Assembly (NCBI GenBank): GCA_030673735.1
Contig: DAOVIK010000003.1
Span: 1 to 23,960 of the forward strand
Length of the DNA stretch: 23,960 bases
Origin: Anaerolineae bacterium
Lineage (GTDB): Bacteria > Chloroflexota > Anaerolineae > Anaerolineales > E44-bin32
Direction: 5' to 3'
Each line of letters starts with the position of its first letter. Within the stretch, counting starts at the first letter, position 1. The notes below the pieces were generated by a model. That model did no database searches. It was not told where the DNA came from and saw nothing but the letters and a program-made list of their open reading frames with translations. The position numbers were made by a program, and so were the translations under genes. Shown one piece after another: positions 15,276 to 23,359 of this stretch.

Positions 15276-16022
15276 TTACTCCAATGAAAGCGTGTAGGGC
15301 CCTCTGTCACGGTCCCCATAGCCGCGCGCCACAATACTATAGGTTCCCGAGGCTGGCAGAGTTAAGCCATCGATGAGCGAATTGGAACCTTCCCCTCCGT
15401 CGTCATCATCAGCAACATGTGTGAGGTCGGGGCCCCAAACGTCAAGATATGTATCGAATTCATCGCTTTGAAGGTTTATCGTCACGCGATCGCCGGCCTC
15501 GCCCGAAAACGTCCACACATCCCCGGTCCAGGTCCGCAGATCTCCGGCTACGCTCTCGCCGTATGAAATTGACCCGCCCCCGATCTCAGCAGGATCGCGT
15601 CCTTCATCCGTTCTTTCCAATTCGAGCCTGTAATCACCCTCTCCATAGCTTCCGTAGCTCATGGCAACGATGTTGTGAATACCGGAGCTGGGAAGGACGA
15701 ATCTGCGGATCATGGCGTTGAAATCGCTACCACTGTCATCGTCGAGGACCAGGAAGTTATCGTCCGGACCAAAGAGCACCAGAAAGGTGTCGAAATCATC
15801 GCTGTCCATGGAGATCGTGATCTGATCGCCAGTTCGACCAGAGAACGACCAGAACTCGTGGCCACTTTGCTCGATTGAACCCCTAACGCTGCCTTCGTAT
15901 TCGATCATCTCCCCTCTCGCCTCTCCCTTGGTACCGAGAAAACCCTCCAAGAAAGATGGAACCTGGCAAGTACATGCCACAAGCAGGATCAATGCCGTCG
16001 AAAGCAGAAGCCATTTGCGCAT
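15276..16022 (-). CDS. PPC-repeat lipoprotein with two repeats (paralogue 3)
   Basis: This 248-residue lipoprotein begins MRKWLLLSTALILLVAC; the lipobox LVAC and next residues TCQ are nearly those of paralogue 1 (SCQ). Two PPC-like repeats cover about 40-137 and 150-248, each with FDTF/FDTY and a DDD turn (LDDDSGSDFNAMI, ADDDDGGEGSNSLI). Start: ATG 16022 has AAGGAG 6 bases upstream; the TTG at 16028 is in frame but lies inside that spacing. It is the first gene of the three-paralogue row and is divergent from the dehydratase pair. Function unknown. Confidence 0.82.
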   Translation of the reverse strand: MRKWLLLSTALILLVACTCQVPSFLEGFLGTKGEARGEMIEYEGSVRGSIEQSGHEFWSFSGRTGDQITISMDSDDFDTFLVLFGPDDNFLVLDDDSGSDFNAMIRRFVLPSSGIHNIVAMSYGSYGEGDYRLELERTDEGRDPAEIGGGSISYGESVAGDLRTWTGDVWTFSGEAGDRVTINLQSDEFDTYLDVWGPDLTHVADDDDGGEGSNSLIDGLTLPASGTYSIVARGYGDRDRGPYTLSLE

Positions 16023-16347
16023 GTGCAACTCCTTCTCCGATCTGGAGCAAGCGCAGGGCGCGATGCGCAGGCTCCTCCCAGATGTTCATCACATTGTACG
16101 CTCGTCTATGGATTCCTAGATCAATCTGCTGTTGAGGCACCCCCTTGTATGTAGAAGCCTGATCCAAAGCTTCGATACCGCGCCTTACCCGGCATACCGG
16201 GTGTCGCTATCAGAGGAACATGCTCACCATTGTTGAAACTGTCTGCCTGATCATACTGCAAGTCAGTATCAGCGGCAATCTGGCACAGCGGACAAGCCGT
16301 TACCCTCGCCGAATGGTGTGTGCTAACATGGTGCCACTCGAGGAAAG
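16023..16347. other. 325-bp divergent intergenic region
   Basis: It should hold the promoters of the lipoprotein row and of the dehydratase pair. A minus-strand TACAAT (16093-16098) could be the -10 for the lipoprotein. On the plus strand TTGTTG (16230-16235) and CATACT (16252-16257) with 16-bp spacing are a weak candidate. ACCCGG/CCGGGT (16187-16202) forms a 6-bp stem with a 4-base loop. No gene seen. Confidence 0.45.
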
Positions 16348-17436
16348 ATGGGGAAAAACGCACTCGATCATATCCCGACGCGATCAGCAGTTGCACGGGC
16401 CCAGAAGGATCAAGGAGGACTCGTGGCGGCCGTGTTGCCGATCCACTATCCGCGGTCATTGCTGAGAGCATTCAACGTGCTGCCGATCGAGGTCTGGGGT
16501 CCGCCACAGATCGATGCCGGCCTTGGCGCCGCGCATCTACAAGCATACGTCTGCTCGATCGTGCGCAACGCATTGGCATTTCTGCTATCGGGCGGACTTG
16601 AGGTGACGGATCTGATCGTCGTACCGCATGCCTGCGATTCGCTCCAAGGGCTTGGCAGCATATTGATCGATTTCATTCAGCCCAGGCAGGACGTCCTGCC
16701 GCTGTACCTGCCTCGAGGAAATGGTGAGAGGCACATCGGCTATTTGATCGACGAATTGCGCGCGATGTACGAGCGGCTGAGCAAGACCACACAGCGCGCC
16801 CCGGGAGATGATGAACTGATGGCAAGCATTCAACGCGAGGAAACTGCAGATGAGTTCCTCGCTGAATTGCATCAGCAACGTGGCAAACTCACGACTTATG
16901 ACTTCTATCGCCTGATACGGGCCAGGGAGTATCTGCCTGCAGAGGGATTCATTGAGTTGGCGCAAGATATTTTGAAGCAGCAAGGGGCTTCAAGGACCGC
17001 GGGCATCCCGATCGTGTTTTCAGGGATCGTGCCCGAGCCCATGAGCCTGCTGCAATCCATCACCGAGGCCGGCGGGGAAGTTGTGGCCGACGACCTTGCT
17101 TGCTGCGGCAGACGCCTCTACCCCCCAGGAACAAGCAAAGACCCGTTTCGCCGGATGGCGGAGCGGCTTCTCGGAGTGCCACCGGATCCCACTCTGGGCA
17201 GCCCGATCTCTGCCCGCCTTGAGCATCTGCTGGGCATGGTGAAGAAGGGCGAGGCAAAGGGAGTGGTGTTCTATTCCGTCAAGTTCTGCGAACCTGAATT
17301 ATTCGACTTGCCGATGCTGCGCGATGGCCTACAGGAAGCCGGTGTGCCTTCGCTGACAATCGAAGTCGATTTGAGCGATCCACTATCTCATCAAGCCCGA
17401 ACGCGCATCGAGGCCTTCCTCGAGATGATCGCATGA
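16348..17436 (+). CDS. 2-hydroxyacyl-CoA dehydratase/benzoyl-CoA reductase family subunit, first
   Basis: This 362-residue protein belongs to the HgdB/HgdC-BcrBC family, whose dimers carry [4Fe-4S] clusters and use an ATP-driven electron to dehydrate 2-hydroxyacyl-CoA or reduce aryl-CoA. Family signs: VAAVLPIHYPRSLLRAFNVLPIEVWG near the N-terminus, and Cys at the expected places, Cys69 (AYVCSIVRN), Cys96 (PHACDSLQ) and Cys314 (KFCEPE). Cys252-253 (LACCGRR) is the usual substrate-side region. Start is uncertain: ATG 16348 has a close, modest AGGA and keeps a plausible leading helix; GTG 16423 has an ideal AAGGAGG 5 bases upstream and would start MAAVLPIHYP. The stop overlaps the next start (ATGA). 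No HgdC-type activator ATPase is in the window. Substrate unknown. Confidence 0.85.
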   Translation: MGKNALDHIPTRSAVARAQKDQGGLVAAVLPIHYPRSLLRAFNVLPIEVWGPPQIDAGLGAAHLQAYVCSIVRNALAFLLSGGLEVTDLIVVPHACDSLQGLGSILIDFIQPRQDVLPLYLPRGNGERHIGYLIDELRAMYERLSKTTQRAPGDDELMASIQREETADEFLAELHQQRGKLTTYDFYRLIRAREYLPAEGFIELAQDILKQQGASRTAGIPIVFSGIVPEPMSLLQSITEAGGEVVADDLACCGRRLYPPGTSKDPFRRMAERLLGVPPDPTLGSPISARLEHLLGMVKKGEAKGVVFYSVKFCEPELFDLPMLRDGLQEAGVPSLTIEVDLSDPLSHQARTRIEAFLEMIA

Positions 17437-18755
17437 GCATGATCGGAAGCCTTCAGTACCACTTCAACGTGAACCTCATGGGCAGAGCACTTCTGCGCAT
17501 CAATCGCCTGCGCAATGAGCTGCAATCCCGCAGCCCCTCACCACGCGAGCATCTGGGTCCTCCGCTGAAGATCGCTCCGCGCATGAAGGAACTGGTGGCG
17601 CGCCACTGGCTGCAAGGACGATACGCCAACCTGCATGACAAGGTGGCCTGGGTGACCTCGGGTGCTCCTGTCGAGCTGCTTAAGGCGCTGGACTACTACG
17701 TGCTCTATCCCGAGAACCACGCGGCAATCTGCGGAACTGCACGCATGGCCTTGGAGATCTCGGCCGAGGCGGAGAAAGCAGGCTACTCGAGCGACATATG
17801 CTCCTACGCCAGAACGGATTTTGGAACGGTGCTATCGGGCAAGACACCGGTGGGCCGCCTCCCTAAGCCCGATCTCCTGCTTGCGTGCACGAACATCTGC
17901 CAGACGGTGTTGGCCTGGTACCGCGTACTGGCTGAGCACTTCAGGGTCCCTTTGATCATCATCGACACGCCATTCGTGTATCACGAGCAGGCTCCGGAGC
18001 ATGCCCTCGAGTTCGTGAAGAAGCAGCTTGAAGATGCGGTTCCGGTTGCGGAGCAGGTGGCGGGGCGCTCTCTGGACATGAACACATTCATGGAGACCTC
18101 GCGCTTGAGTCAATTGGCATCTGAGTTGTGGATGCAGGTGATGGATCGCAACAAGCACACACCAGCGCCGATATCCGTCATCGATCAATTCATCCACATG
18201 GCGCCGGTGGTCGAAATGCGCGGGGATGCCCATACAGTCGACTTCTATGCAGCGCTACTGGAAGAGATCGATGCACGGATTGCCCAAGGCATCTCGGCAG
18301 TGCGAAATGAACGCAAACGGCTGCTCTGGGACAATCTCCCGATCTGGTACCGCTTGCGTTATCTGGGTGAGACGCTGGGCGCCCATGGCATCGCGCTCGT
18401 GGCCTCTACCTACACCAACGCCTGGGGGGAACTGGCGCAGTTCATCGATCCCTCGCGCCCACTGGAGTCCATGGCGCGTGTGTATACCTATCCGATCTTG
18501 AATCGCGGCACCGGGCATAAGCTTTCAACCATGGTAGACATGATCCAGAAGTATCAACTCGACGGCGTGATCTTGCATTCAGATCGTTCCTGCAAGCCAT
18601 ACTCTATCGGGCAGATGGATCAGCGCGACCGCCTTCTCAGGGAGCACGATATGCCGGCTCTGCTGCTGGAGGCAGACCACAACGATCCGCGTGCCTTTTC
18701 ACAGGAACAAGTGTCGAGGCATTTGGCGGCCTTCATAGAGATGCTGGAGGCGTAA
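17433..18755 (+). CDS. 2-hydroxyacyl-CoA dehydratase/benzoyl-CoA reductase family subunit, second
   Basis: This 440-residue partner has the same fold as the preceding gene. The N-terminal helical part is followed by KVAWVTSGAPVELLKALDYYVLYPENHAA, the normal nucleotide-like fold start. Cluster Cys candidates are Cys123 (ICSYARTDFG), Cys152/156 (CTNIC) and Cys387 (DRSCKPYSIGQ). GTGHKLSTMVDMIQKYQLDGVILHSDRSCKPYS is characteristic of the larger subunit. The 4-bp overlap with the first subunit suggests 1:1 synthesis of a heterodimer. Such enzymes are oxygen-sensitive and occur in anaerobes, so an anaerobic or facultative host is suggested. Whether it is a dehydratase or a reductase cannot be told from sequence alone. 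Confidence 0.88.
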   Translation: MSMIGSLQYHFNVNLMGRALLRINRLRNELQSRSPSPREHLGPPLKIAPRMKELVARHWLQGRYANLHDKVAWVTSGAPVELLKALDYYVLYPENHAAICGTARMALEISAEAEKAGYSSDICSYARTDFGTVLSGKTPVGRLPKPDLLLACTNICQTVLAWYRVLAEHFRVPLIIIDTPFVYHEQAPEHALEFVKKQLEDAVPVAEQVAGRSLDMNTFMETSRLSQLASELWMQVMDRNKHTPAPISVIDQFIHMAPVVEMRGDAHTVDFYAALLEEIDARIAQGISAVRNERKRLLWDNLPIWYRLRYLGETLGAHGIALVASTYTNAWGELAQFIDPSRPLESMARVYTYPILNRGTGHKLSTMVDMIQKYQLDGVILHSDRSCKPYSIGQMDQRDRLLREHDMPALLLEADHNDPRAFSQEQVSRHLAAFIEMLEA

Positions 18756-18799
18756 GCCCGCGAGTTGCCAGGAAGCGAATTCTGGCCTTGGAGTACACA

Positions 18800-18827
18800 T
18801 GACAGGTCCGATGAACCTGTCACTTTT
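18800..18827 (+). terminator. Terminator of the dehydratase pair (TGACAGGT hairpin)
   Basis: TGACAGGT (18800-18807) and ACCTGTCA (18815-18822) form a perfect 8-bp stem with a 7-base loop, followed by CTTTT. It lies 45 bases after the stop. The same hairpin, with a similar loop, ends moaA at 20728-20754, so it is a repeated element. Confidence 0.7.
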
Positions 18828-18899
18828 CTTGCGGGGAAAGAGGCGCAGGGGGATGCGACGGAACCTTGAGTCCCTATGGGCGGCGAAGCTCAGGCGAGG

Positions 18900-19001
18900 G
18901 ATACCGTCCCGCTAAGCCTGTCCTGGCGGGCAGTCCAGGGGACGTGCGGGATGAACCCCGATAAGATCTCGGGACAGGCGACAGGGACGGCGGTCCGTAT
19001 C
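18900..19001. repeat. Nested imperfect palindrome, about 100 bp
   Basis: Three arm pairs are in register: GATAC (18900-18904) with GTATC (18997-19001), CCGTCCC (18904-18910) with GGGACGG (18984-18990), and GCCTGTCC (18916-18923) with GGACAGGC (18972-18979). Inside, GTCC-GGAC and GGG-CCC hairpins are possible, giving a branched fold. It may be a dispersed non-mobile or REP-like element, or a structured RNA. Confidence 0.6.
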
Positions 19002-19097
19002 ATGCGTGATGCGTGACAAGGGATTATCCAAATAATGGAAGCAATATGAAAGGACAGCTCGGGGGCAAGGCTACGTATCAATAGCGAATGTGCTCAG

Positions 19098-19430
19098 TTA
19101 GTTCAGCTCAGGCGTGTCGTCCTCGACCTCGCGCCACTCCCCTTCCACAACGGAGTTCAATGCCTTGCGATGCTCCTTGACCACATCCTCGGGGCACAGC
19201 TCGACGAAAAGCGTGGTGCCCAGCCAGACCAGCAAGGCATCATCGATCGGGCCAGGCAACAGATCGGGCATGAGCATGTAAAGCAATGATCCGGCGGGAA
19301 GCAGCTTCAATAGCAAGTTGACGCGCCGGTCGGTCAACAGGCGCGCAACCAGCTTGACGTACGACGTGAAACCTTCGATCACACCGGGCTTCTTCCCAGA
19401 GGGAAGTTTGGGGCGGGGCTTGTCGCCCAT
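19098..19430 (-). CDS. YkvA/DUF1232-like small membrane protein
   Basis: This 110-residue protein has a basic N-terminus (GDKPRPKLPSGKKPG), an amphipathic helix YVKLVARLLTDRRVN, and a hydrophobic core LLKLLPAGSLLYMLMPDLLPGPIDDALLVWLGTTLF. The pattern of a hydrophobic stretch, an MPDLLPG.IDD turn and a second hydrophobic stretch is that of DUF1232/YkvA proteins (usual form SPIDLIPD...DD). Role of this family is not established. GGAGG lies 6 bases before the ATG and TATAAT on the minus strand (19460-19465) is a good -10. It is convergent with the dehydratase pair and divergent from moaA. Confidence 0.75.
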   Translation of the reverse strand: MGDKPRPKLPSGKKPGVIEGFTSYVKLVARLLTDRRVNLLLKLLPAGSLLYMLMPDLLPGPIDDALLVWLGTTLFVELCPEDVVKEHRKALNSVVEGEWREVEDDTPELN

Positions 19431-19459
19431 GTGGGCCTCCGCGAATGCGAATTGGGGAG

Positions 19460-19465
19460 ATTATA
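19460..19465 (-). promoter_or_regulatory. -10 box of the YkvA-like gene
   Basis: Perfect TATAAT on the minus strand, about 30 bases before the start codon; no good -35 is seen at 16-18 bp. Confidence 0.45.
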
Positions 19466-19701
19466 CCGTCGAACTCAAGGCTCATCAGGAGGCTCAGGCA
19501 GCAATCGCAGCACAACGTGGGACAGGAGCCTTCCGCGGTTCCCTGGCAATCATCTCACCGTATATGGCCACGATATCCCTTGGCGACATGTCGGTCAAGG
19601 GTACTTCAGGCCCGCACAGCATGGGGCAATGAATATTAACCGCCCTTAAAAGCGTTATGATAGAATCACATTACGCTCCGAAGGGAGGTAGCGACACAGA
19701 C

Positions 19702-20682
19702 ATGCCCCACGACCGCTTCGGGCGCAGGATCCATTATTTGCGCATCAGCCTCACTGATGCCTGCAACATGCGCTGCGTCTACTGTATGCCGGAGGATCAG
19801 ACCTTCCTGCCGCGCAAGGAGCTTATGCAGGATGATGAGATCCTGACTCTTGTGCGACTTGCCGCAGAGCTCGGATTTGACAAGATTCGCCTCACCGGAG
19901 GCGAGCCGACCGCGCGTGCAGGGATTGTCGATCTGGTGGACGCCATCTCTTCCACGCCGGGTGTGAACTCGCTTTCGATGACGACCAACGGGGTGATGCT
20001 GGCCAAGCTGGCCAAACCACTGGCGCAGGCCGGATTGCAGCGCGTGAACGTCAGCCTGGACACGCTCGACCCCCAACGCTTCGAACGTCTCACTCGTCGC
20101 GGCTCGTTACAGGATGTGTGGGCAGGGATCGAGGCGGCTCAGTCTGCCGGCTTGGAGCCGATCAAGCTCAACGTCGTGATCGTGCGCGGCTACAACGAGC
20201 GTGATGTCTCCGAGATCGCGGCGCTGACGCGCGATCGCCCATGGCAGGTGCGCTTTATCGAGATGATGCCCTTTGCCGGAGCGACCGAGCTGCAGATGCG
20301 CGGCATGGTGACTCACCTCGAGACCAGAGCACTCATCGAATCCGAGATGGGCTTGCTGGAGGAAGTCAACGGCGCCGAGTTGGATGGTGAGGCCCGTGTC
20401 TATCGCATCCCCGGCGCAGCGGGAACCATCGGCTTGATCTCTTCGATAACCCAGCCCTTCTGTGCATCGTGCACGCGAGTAAGGCTCACCGCCGATGGGC
20501 GCTTGCGTCTCTGCCTCCTGCGTGAAAAGGAAGTCGATCTGCTCACGCCGCTTCGAGAGGGCATCTCGCTGGACGAAATCCGCCAACAAATGCAGGACGC
20601 CATCTGGCAGAAGCCTTGGGGCCATGGATTGGCCCAAGAGGAAATCCCGCTCAATCGCGTGATGAATCAGATCGGCGGCTGA
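19702..20682 (+). CDS. moaA: GTP 3',8-cyclase MoaA (molybdenum cofactor synthesis)
   Basis: This 326-residue radical-SAM enzyme rearranges GTP into 3',8-cyclo-GTP, the first step of molybdopterin synthesis. The SAM cluster motif CxxxCxxC is CNMRCVYC at about residues 21-28. The C-terminal second cluster motif Cx2Cx13C is CASC...LRLC at about 256-273. The protein ends in Gly-Gly, as active MoaA enzymes do. LTGGEPTAR and SMTTNGVML are the GGE and strand-4 motifs. Start: ATG 19702 gives the standard N-terminus (DRFGRRIHYLRISLTDACN) with AAGGGAGG upstream at a rather long spacing; ATG 19657 would add 15 residues and overlaps the likely promoter (TATGAT 19656-19661). No moaC, moaE or moeA is next to it, so the pathway is scattered. 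Confidence 0.94.
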   Translation: MPHDRFGRRIHYLRISLTDACNMRCVYCMPEDQTFLPRKELMQDDEILTLVRLAAELGFDKIRLTGGEPTARAGIVDLVDAISSTPGVNSLSMTTNGVMLAKLAKPLAQAGLQRVNVSLDTLDPQRFERLTRRGSLQDVWAGIEAAQSAGLEPIKLNVVIVRGYNERDVSEIAALTRDRPWQVRFIEMMPFAGATELQMRGMVTHLETRALIESEMGLLEEVNGAELDGEARVYRIPGAAGTIGLISSITQPFCASCTRVRLTADGRLRLCLLREKEVDLLTPLREGISLDEIRQQMQDAIWQKPWGHGLAQEEIPLNRVMNQIGG

Positions 20683-20727
20683 AGACACTTCACTCAAGCC
20701 TAACGGCTCTTATCAGACCAAATCAAG

Positions 20728-20754
20728 CCTGACAGGTTCGGTAGACCTGTCAGG
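20728..20754 (+). terminator. Hairpin after moaA (TGACAGGT family)
   Basis: CCTGACAGGT and ACCTGTCAGG form a perfect 10-bp stem with a 7-base loop (TCGGTAG), followed by TTATCGCTTT. The core TGACAGGT...ACCTGTCA is shared with 18800-18822. From memory this palindrome is widely dispersed in Chloroflexota and some Bacteroidota. Confidence 0.75.
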
Positions 20755-20842
20755 TTATCGCTTTAATCTACCAATCCGGACGTTGCGAATTGGGGGCAAG
20801 TGAGAGTACCATTCAAAGGCTTTGCTCGAGGGGCTGTGAACC

Positions 20843-21691
20843 ATGATCATCACTTTCCTAGGGACTTCTGCAGCCAATGCATATCCAGAGCCTTTCTGCC
20901 GCTGCGATAATTGCGAACGCGCGCGGGAGCTTGGCGGACCGAGCATTAGAAAACGATCGTCCGTCTTGATCGATGATGATCTACTGATCGATCTCGGCCC
21001 CGATATCATGACTGCCTCTAACATGCACGGCTGCCCCCTGACCAACGTGCGTTACTGCCTTCAAACACACGCTCACGCCGATCATCTGGATCCTTCCCAC
21101 TTCCTTTCGCGCAGCCCGGGATTCGGGGTGGTGGGCGCGCCGCGGCTGGATTTCTACGCTTCGGGCGGCTCGCTGAAGAAGACCTCTGAACTCCTTGAGC
21201 GGGATTGTGCGCCCCATGGCTTCCTCGATCCTCGCAGCGGCGAGAAGCTCAACATGATGGTTCATCAGATCGGCGCGCTGGATTCCTTCAACGTCGGCCC
21301 ATACAAGGTGACTGCATTTGCAGCCAATCACGACGAGATGGTCGAATCGCTGCTCTATGCGGTTGAGAAGGAAGGGCAATGCATCTTCTACGGAACCGAC
21401 ACAGCAACACTTCCTGAAGACACATGGCGAGGGTTTCACACCCACGGATTGCGGTTTGACATCGTCATCCTCGATCACACCTATGGTCCGGATGAGCCCG
21501 GAAGCGACCATCTCAGTGCACGTCAGCTTATCGAGCATGCCGCTCGCTTGCGGGAGGAGGGATTGCTAGCCGAAGGCGGACGCGTCTTGGCGACGCACAT
21601 CGCTCATGAGGGCAACCCGCCCCATCCCGAACTGGCTGAATTCGCCTTGGCCAATGGCTACGAGATCGCATACGATGGGCTCCAGATCTGA
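20843..21691 (+). CDS. PhnP-like metallo-beta-lactamase-fold hydrolase
   Basis: This 282-residue protein has the phosphodiesterase-like form of the metallo-beta-lactamase fold. The HxHxDH motif is THAHADH (His76, His78, Asp80, His81); other metal ligands are likely His163 (AANHDEM), Asp186 (YGTDTAT) and a C-terminal His (THIAHEGN, 252-255). The Cys cluster CRCDNCERAR (Cys19, 21, 24) is the extra zinc site of PhnP-type enzymes. PhnP hydrolyses ribosyl cyclic phosphates in phosphonate breakdown, but no phn genes are here, so the substrate is open; relatives include lipoate- and cyclic-nucleotide-related enzymes. The ribosome site is weak (GAGGGG about 12 bases upstream). It follows moaA after a terminator and is probably independent. 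Confidence 0.85.
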   Translation: MIITFLGTSAANAYPEPFCRCDNCERARELGGPSIRKRSSVLIDDDLLIDLGPDIMTASNMHGCPLTNVRYCLQTHAHADHLDPSHFLSRSPGFGVVGAPRLDFYASGGSLKKTSELLERDCAPHGFLDPRSGEKLNMMVHQIGALDSFNVGPYKVTAFAANHDEMVESLLYAVEKEGQCIFYGTDTATLPEDTWRGFHTHGLRFDIVILDHTYGPDEPGSDHLSARQLIEHAARLREEGLLAEGGRVLATHIAHEGNPPHPELAEFALANGYEIAYDGLQI

Positions 21692-21753
21692 TTGGATATA
21701 GATGATCGGGATGCAAGCCGAGGCGCGCTGATGATATCGGAGATCCGTCTAGG

Positions 21754-22545
21754 ATGAGATTGACCTGGGAGCTTATGAAGCGGTCCTTCCAACGCCATCT
21801 GACCTACCGCGCCGCCGCGCTGGCAGGACTGGTGACCAATCTGTTCTTCGGGCTGCTACGGGCTGCCGTCATTGTCGCCTACTATGGCGCGCGGAACGAG
21901 ATGTCGGGAGTCTCACTGCAGGGCGCGATTACCTATACCGGCCTGACACAGGCCCTGATCGCCTATCTGACGATATGGAGTTGGTACCCGATCATGGATT
22001 CGGTCGCCAGTGGTGAGATTTCTTCGGATCTGCTCAAACCCCTCGATTACTTCACATTCTGGCTATCGCAAGATATCGGGCGCGCACTCGCAGCAGTGAT
22101 CATGCGCGGACTTCCCCTTATCCTGGTCTATGCCCTGGCCTTCGACATCACCTTCCCCGCGACGCCCATCCAATGGTTGGCCTTGATCTTGGGGCTGATC
22201 CTGAGCCTGCTGGTGAGTTTCAGTTGGCGCTTCGTGGTAAACCTGGCCGCCTTCTGGACACCGAACGCCCGCGGCATCGGGCGCTTTGCCTATGGGCTTA
22301 CTTGGGTCTTGTCAGGCTTCTTTCTCCCGCTGCGCTTCCATCCGGATTGGTTTGTGCGGCTTGCCGAATTAACCCCCTTCCCAGCCATGGTCAACACCGT
22401 CGTGGAGATCTACCTGGGGGTTCTATCGGGGCCGGAACTTGTGAGCGCACTGTTGACGCAACTGATGTGGGCTGCAATCCTGATCTTGCTGGGGCAATTG
22501 GTGCTGCGAGCCGGGGTCCGCCGCCTGGTGATCCAAGGTGGGTGA
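21754..22545 (+). CDS. ABC-2 exporter permease, COG4587-like
   Basis: This 263-residue integral membrane protein has about six hydrophobic spans and no catalytic motif. The N-terminal LTWELMKRSFQRHLTYRAAALAGLVTNLFFGLLRA and the SGEISSDLLKPLDYF loop are typical of the first permease of the COG4587/COG3694/COG4586 export systems. It should form the channel with the next gene and be driven by the ATPase that follows. Export substrate unknown. Start ATG 21754, with GGAG 11 bases upstream and an adjacent AGG. The stop is one base before the second permease's ATG. Confidence 0.85.
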   Translation: MRLTWELMKRSFQRHLTYRAAALAGLVTNLFFGLLRAAVIVAYYGARNEMSGVSLQGAITYTGLTQALIAYLTIWSWYPIMDSVASGEISSDLLKPLDYFTFWLSQDIGRALAAVIMRGLPLILVYALAFDITFPATPIQWLALILGLILSLLVSFSWRFVVNLAAFWTPNARGIGRFAYGLTWVLSGFFLPLRFHPDWFVRLAELTPFPAMVNTVVEIYLGVLSGPELVSALLTQLMWAAILILLGQLVLRAGVRRLVIQGG

Positions 22546-22546
22546 G

Positions 22547-23356
22547 ATGCGCCATACTCTAGCGATCTACCGGCGCTTGCTGGGCATTCAACTCCGTTCC
22601 CAGCTCCAGTATCGCGCCGCGTTTCTATTGGAGGTATTGACTTCAATCATCATCAATGGCTTGTTCTTCATCTCGTTGGCTCTCGTCCTGCAGCGCTTTG
22701 AAAGCTTGGGCGGCTGGGGGCTCGGTGAAATCGCATTTCTGTACGGCATGGTCGATTCGGCGTTCGCCACCATGGACATGATATTCAGCGGCTTCGATCC
22801 CGGTTACTTCGGCCGCCATATCCGCTTGGGAACCTTCGACCAACTCTTGCTTCGTCCCGTGAATCTGACCTTGCAAGTACTTGGCTCGAGTTTCGTGATG
22901 CGCCGCCTGGGACGGTTGCTGCAGGGGATTGCGATCTTCGCACTAGCTTTGACGATGCTCGAAATTCGCTGGACGCTGTTGAAGGTGCTCTTCCTGCCGT
23001 GGGTCTTGATGGGCATGATAGCTTTCTTCGGAGGGCTGTTCATCATCGGCGCTACGATTACTTTCTGGACAATTGAATCCATCGAAGTAGTCAATATCTT
23101 CACCTATGGCGGAAGCGAGATGATATCCTACCCGATGCACATCTATCCGGGTTGGCTGCGCAGCTTCTTCACGTATATCGTTCCCGCCATCTTCCTCAAT
23201 TACTATCCTGCGCTTTACATCCTGGATAGACCGGATCCACTTGGCCTTCCCGTATGGGCTCCGTTGATGGGGCCGGTGGTTGGCTTCGGCATGCTGGGGT
23301 TGGCATTGATCTTCTGGCGCATCGGAGTGCGCCACTATCAGAGCACGGGGACATGA
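22547..23356 (+). CDS. ABC-2 exporter permease, COG3694-like
   Basis: This 269-residue integral membrane protein has about six spans and belongs with the preceding permease. Its start MRHTLAIYRRLLGIQLRSQLQYRAAFLLEVL and FGRHIRLGTFDQLLLRPVNLTLQ match the second permease of the same systems. ATG 22547, one base after the previous stop, has AAGGTGG upstream; the in-frame GTG 22538 lacks a ribosome site. Its stop is three bases before the ATPase ATG, so the three genes form one operon. Confidence 0.85.
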   Translation: MRHTLAIYRRLLGIQLRSQLQYRAAFLLEVLTSIIINGLFFISLALVLQRFESLGGWGLGEIAFLYGMVDSAFATMDMIFSGFDPGYFGRHIRLGTFDQLLLRPVNLTLQVLGSSFVMRRLGRLLQGIAIFALALTMLEIRWTLLKVLFLPWVLMGMIAFFGGLFIIGATITFWTIESIEVVNIFTYGGSEMISYPMHIYPGWLRSFFTYIVPAIFLNYYPALYILDRPDPLGLPVWAPLMGPVVGFGMLGLALIFWRIGVRHYQSTGT

Positions 23357-23359
23357 GAC

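Larger units (their letters stand above)
18756..19097. other. 342-bp gap between convergent genes, with two structured elements
   Basis: Contains a hairpin terminator (18800-18827) and a larger imperfect palindrome (18900-19001), listed separately. Next to the latter, ATGCGTG is repeated twice in tandem (about 19001-19014). No ORF with support. Confidence 0.6.

Noticed and set aside
19657..19701. Longer MoaA starting at ATG 19657
   Set aside because: It overlaps the likely -10 box and adds residues not found in MoaA proteins.
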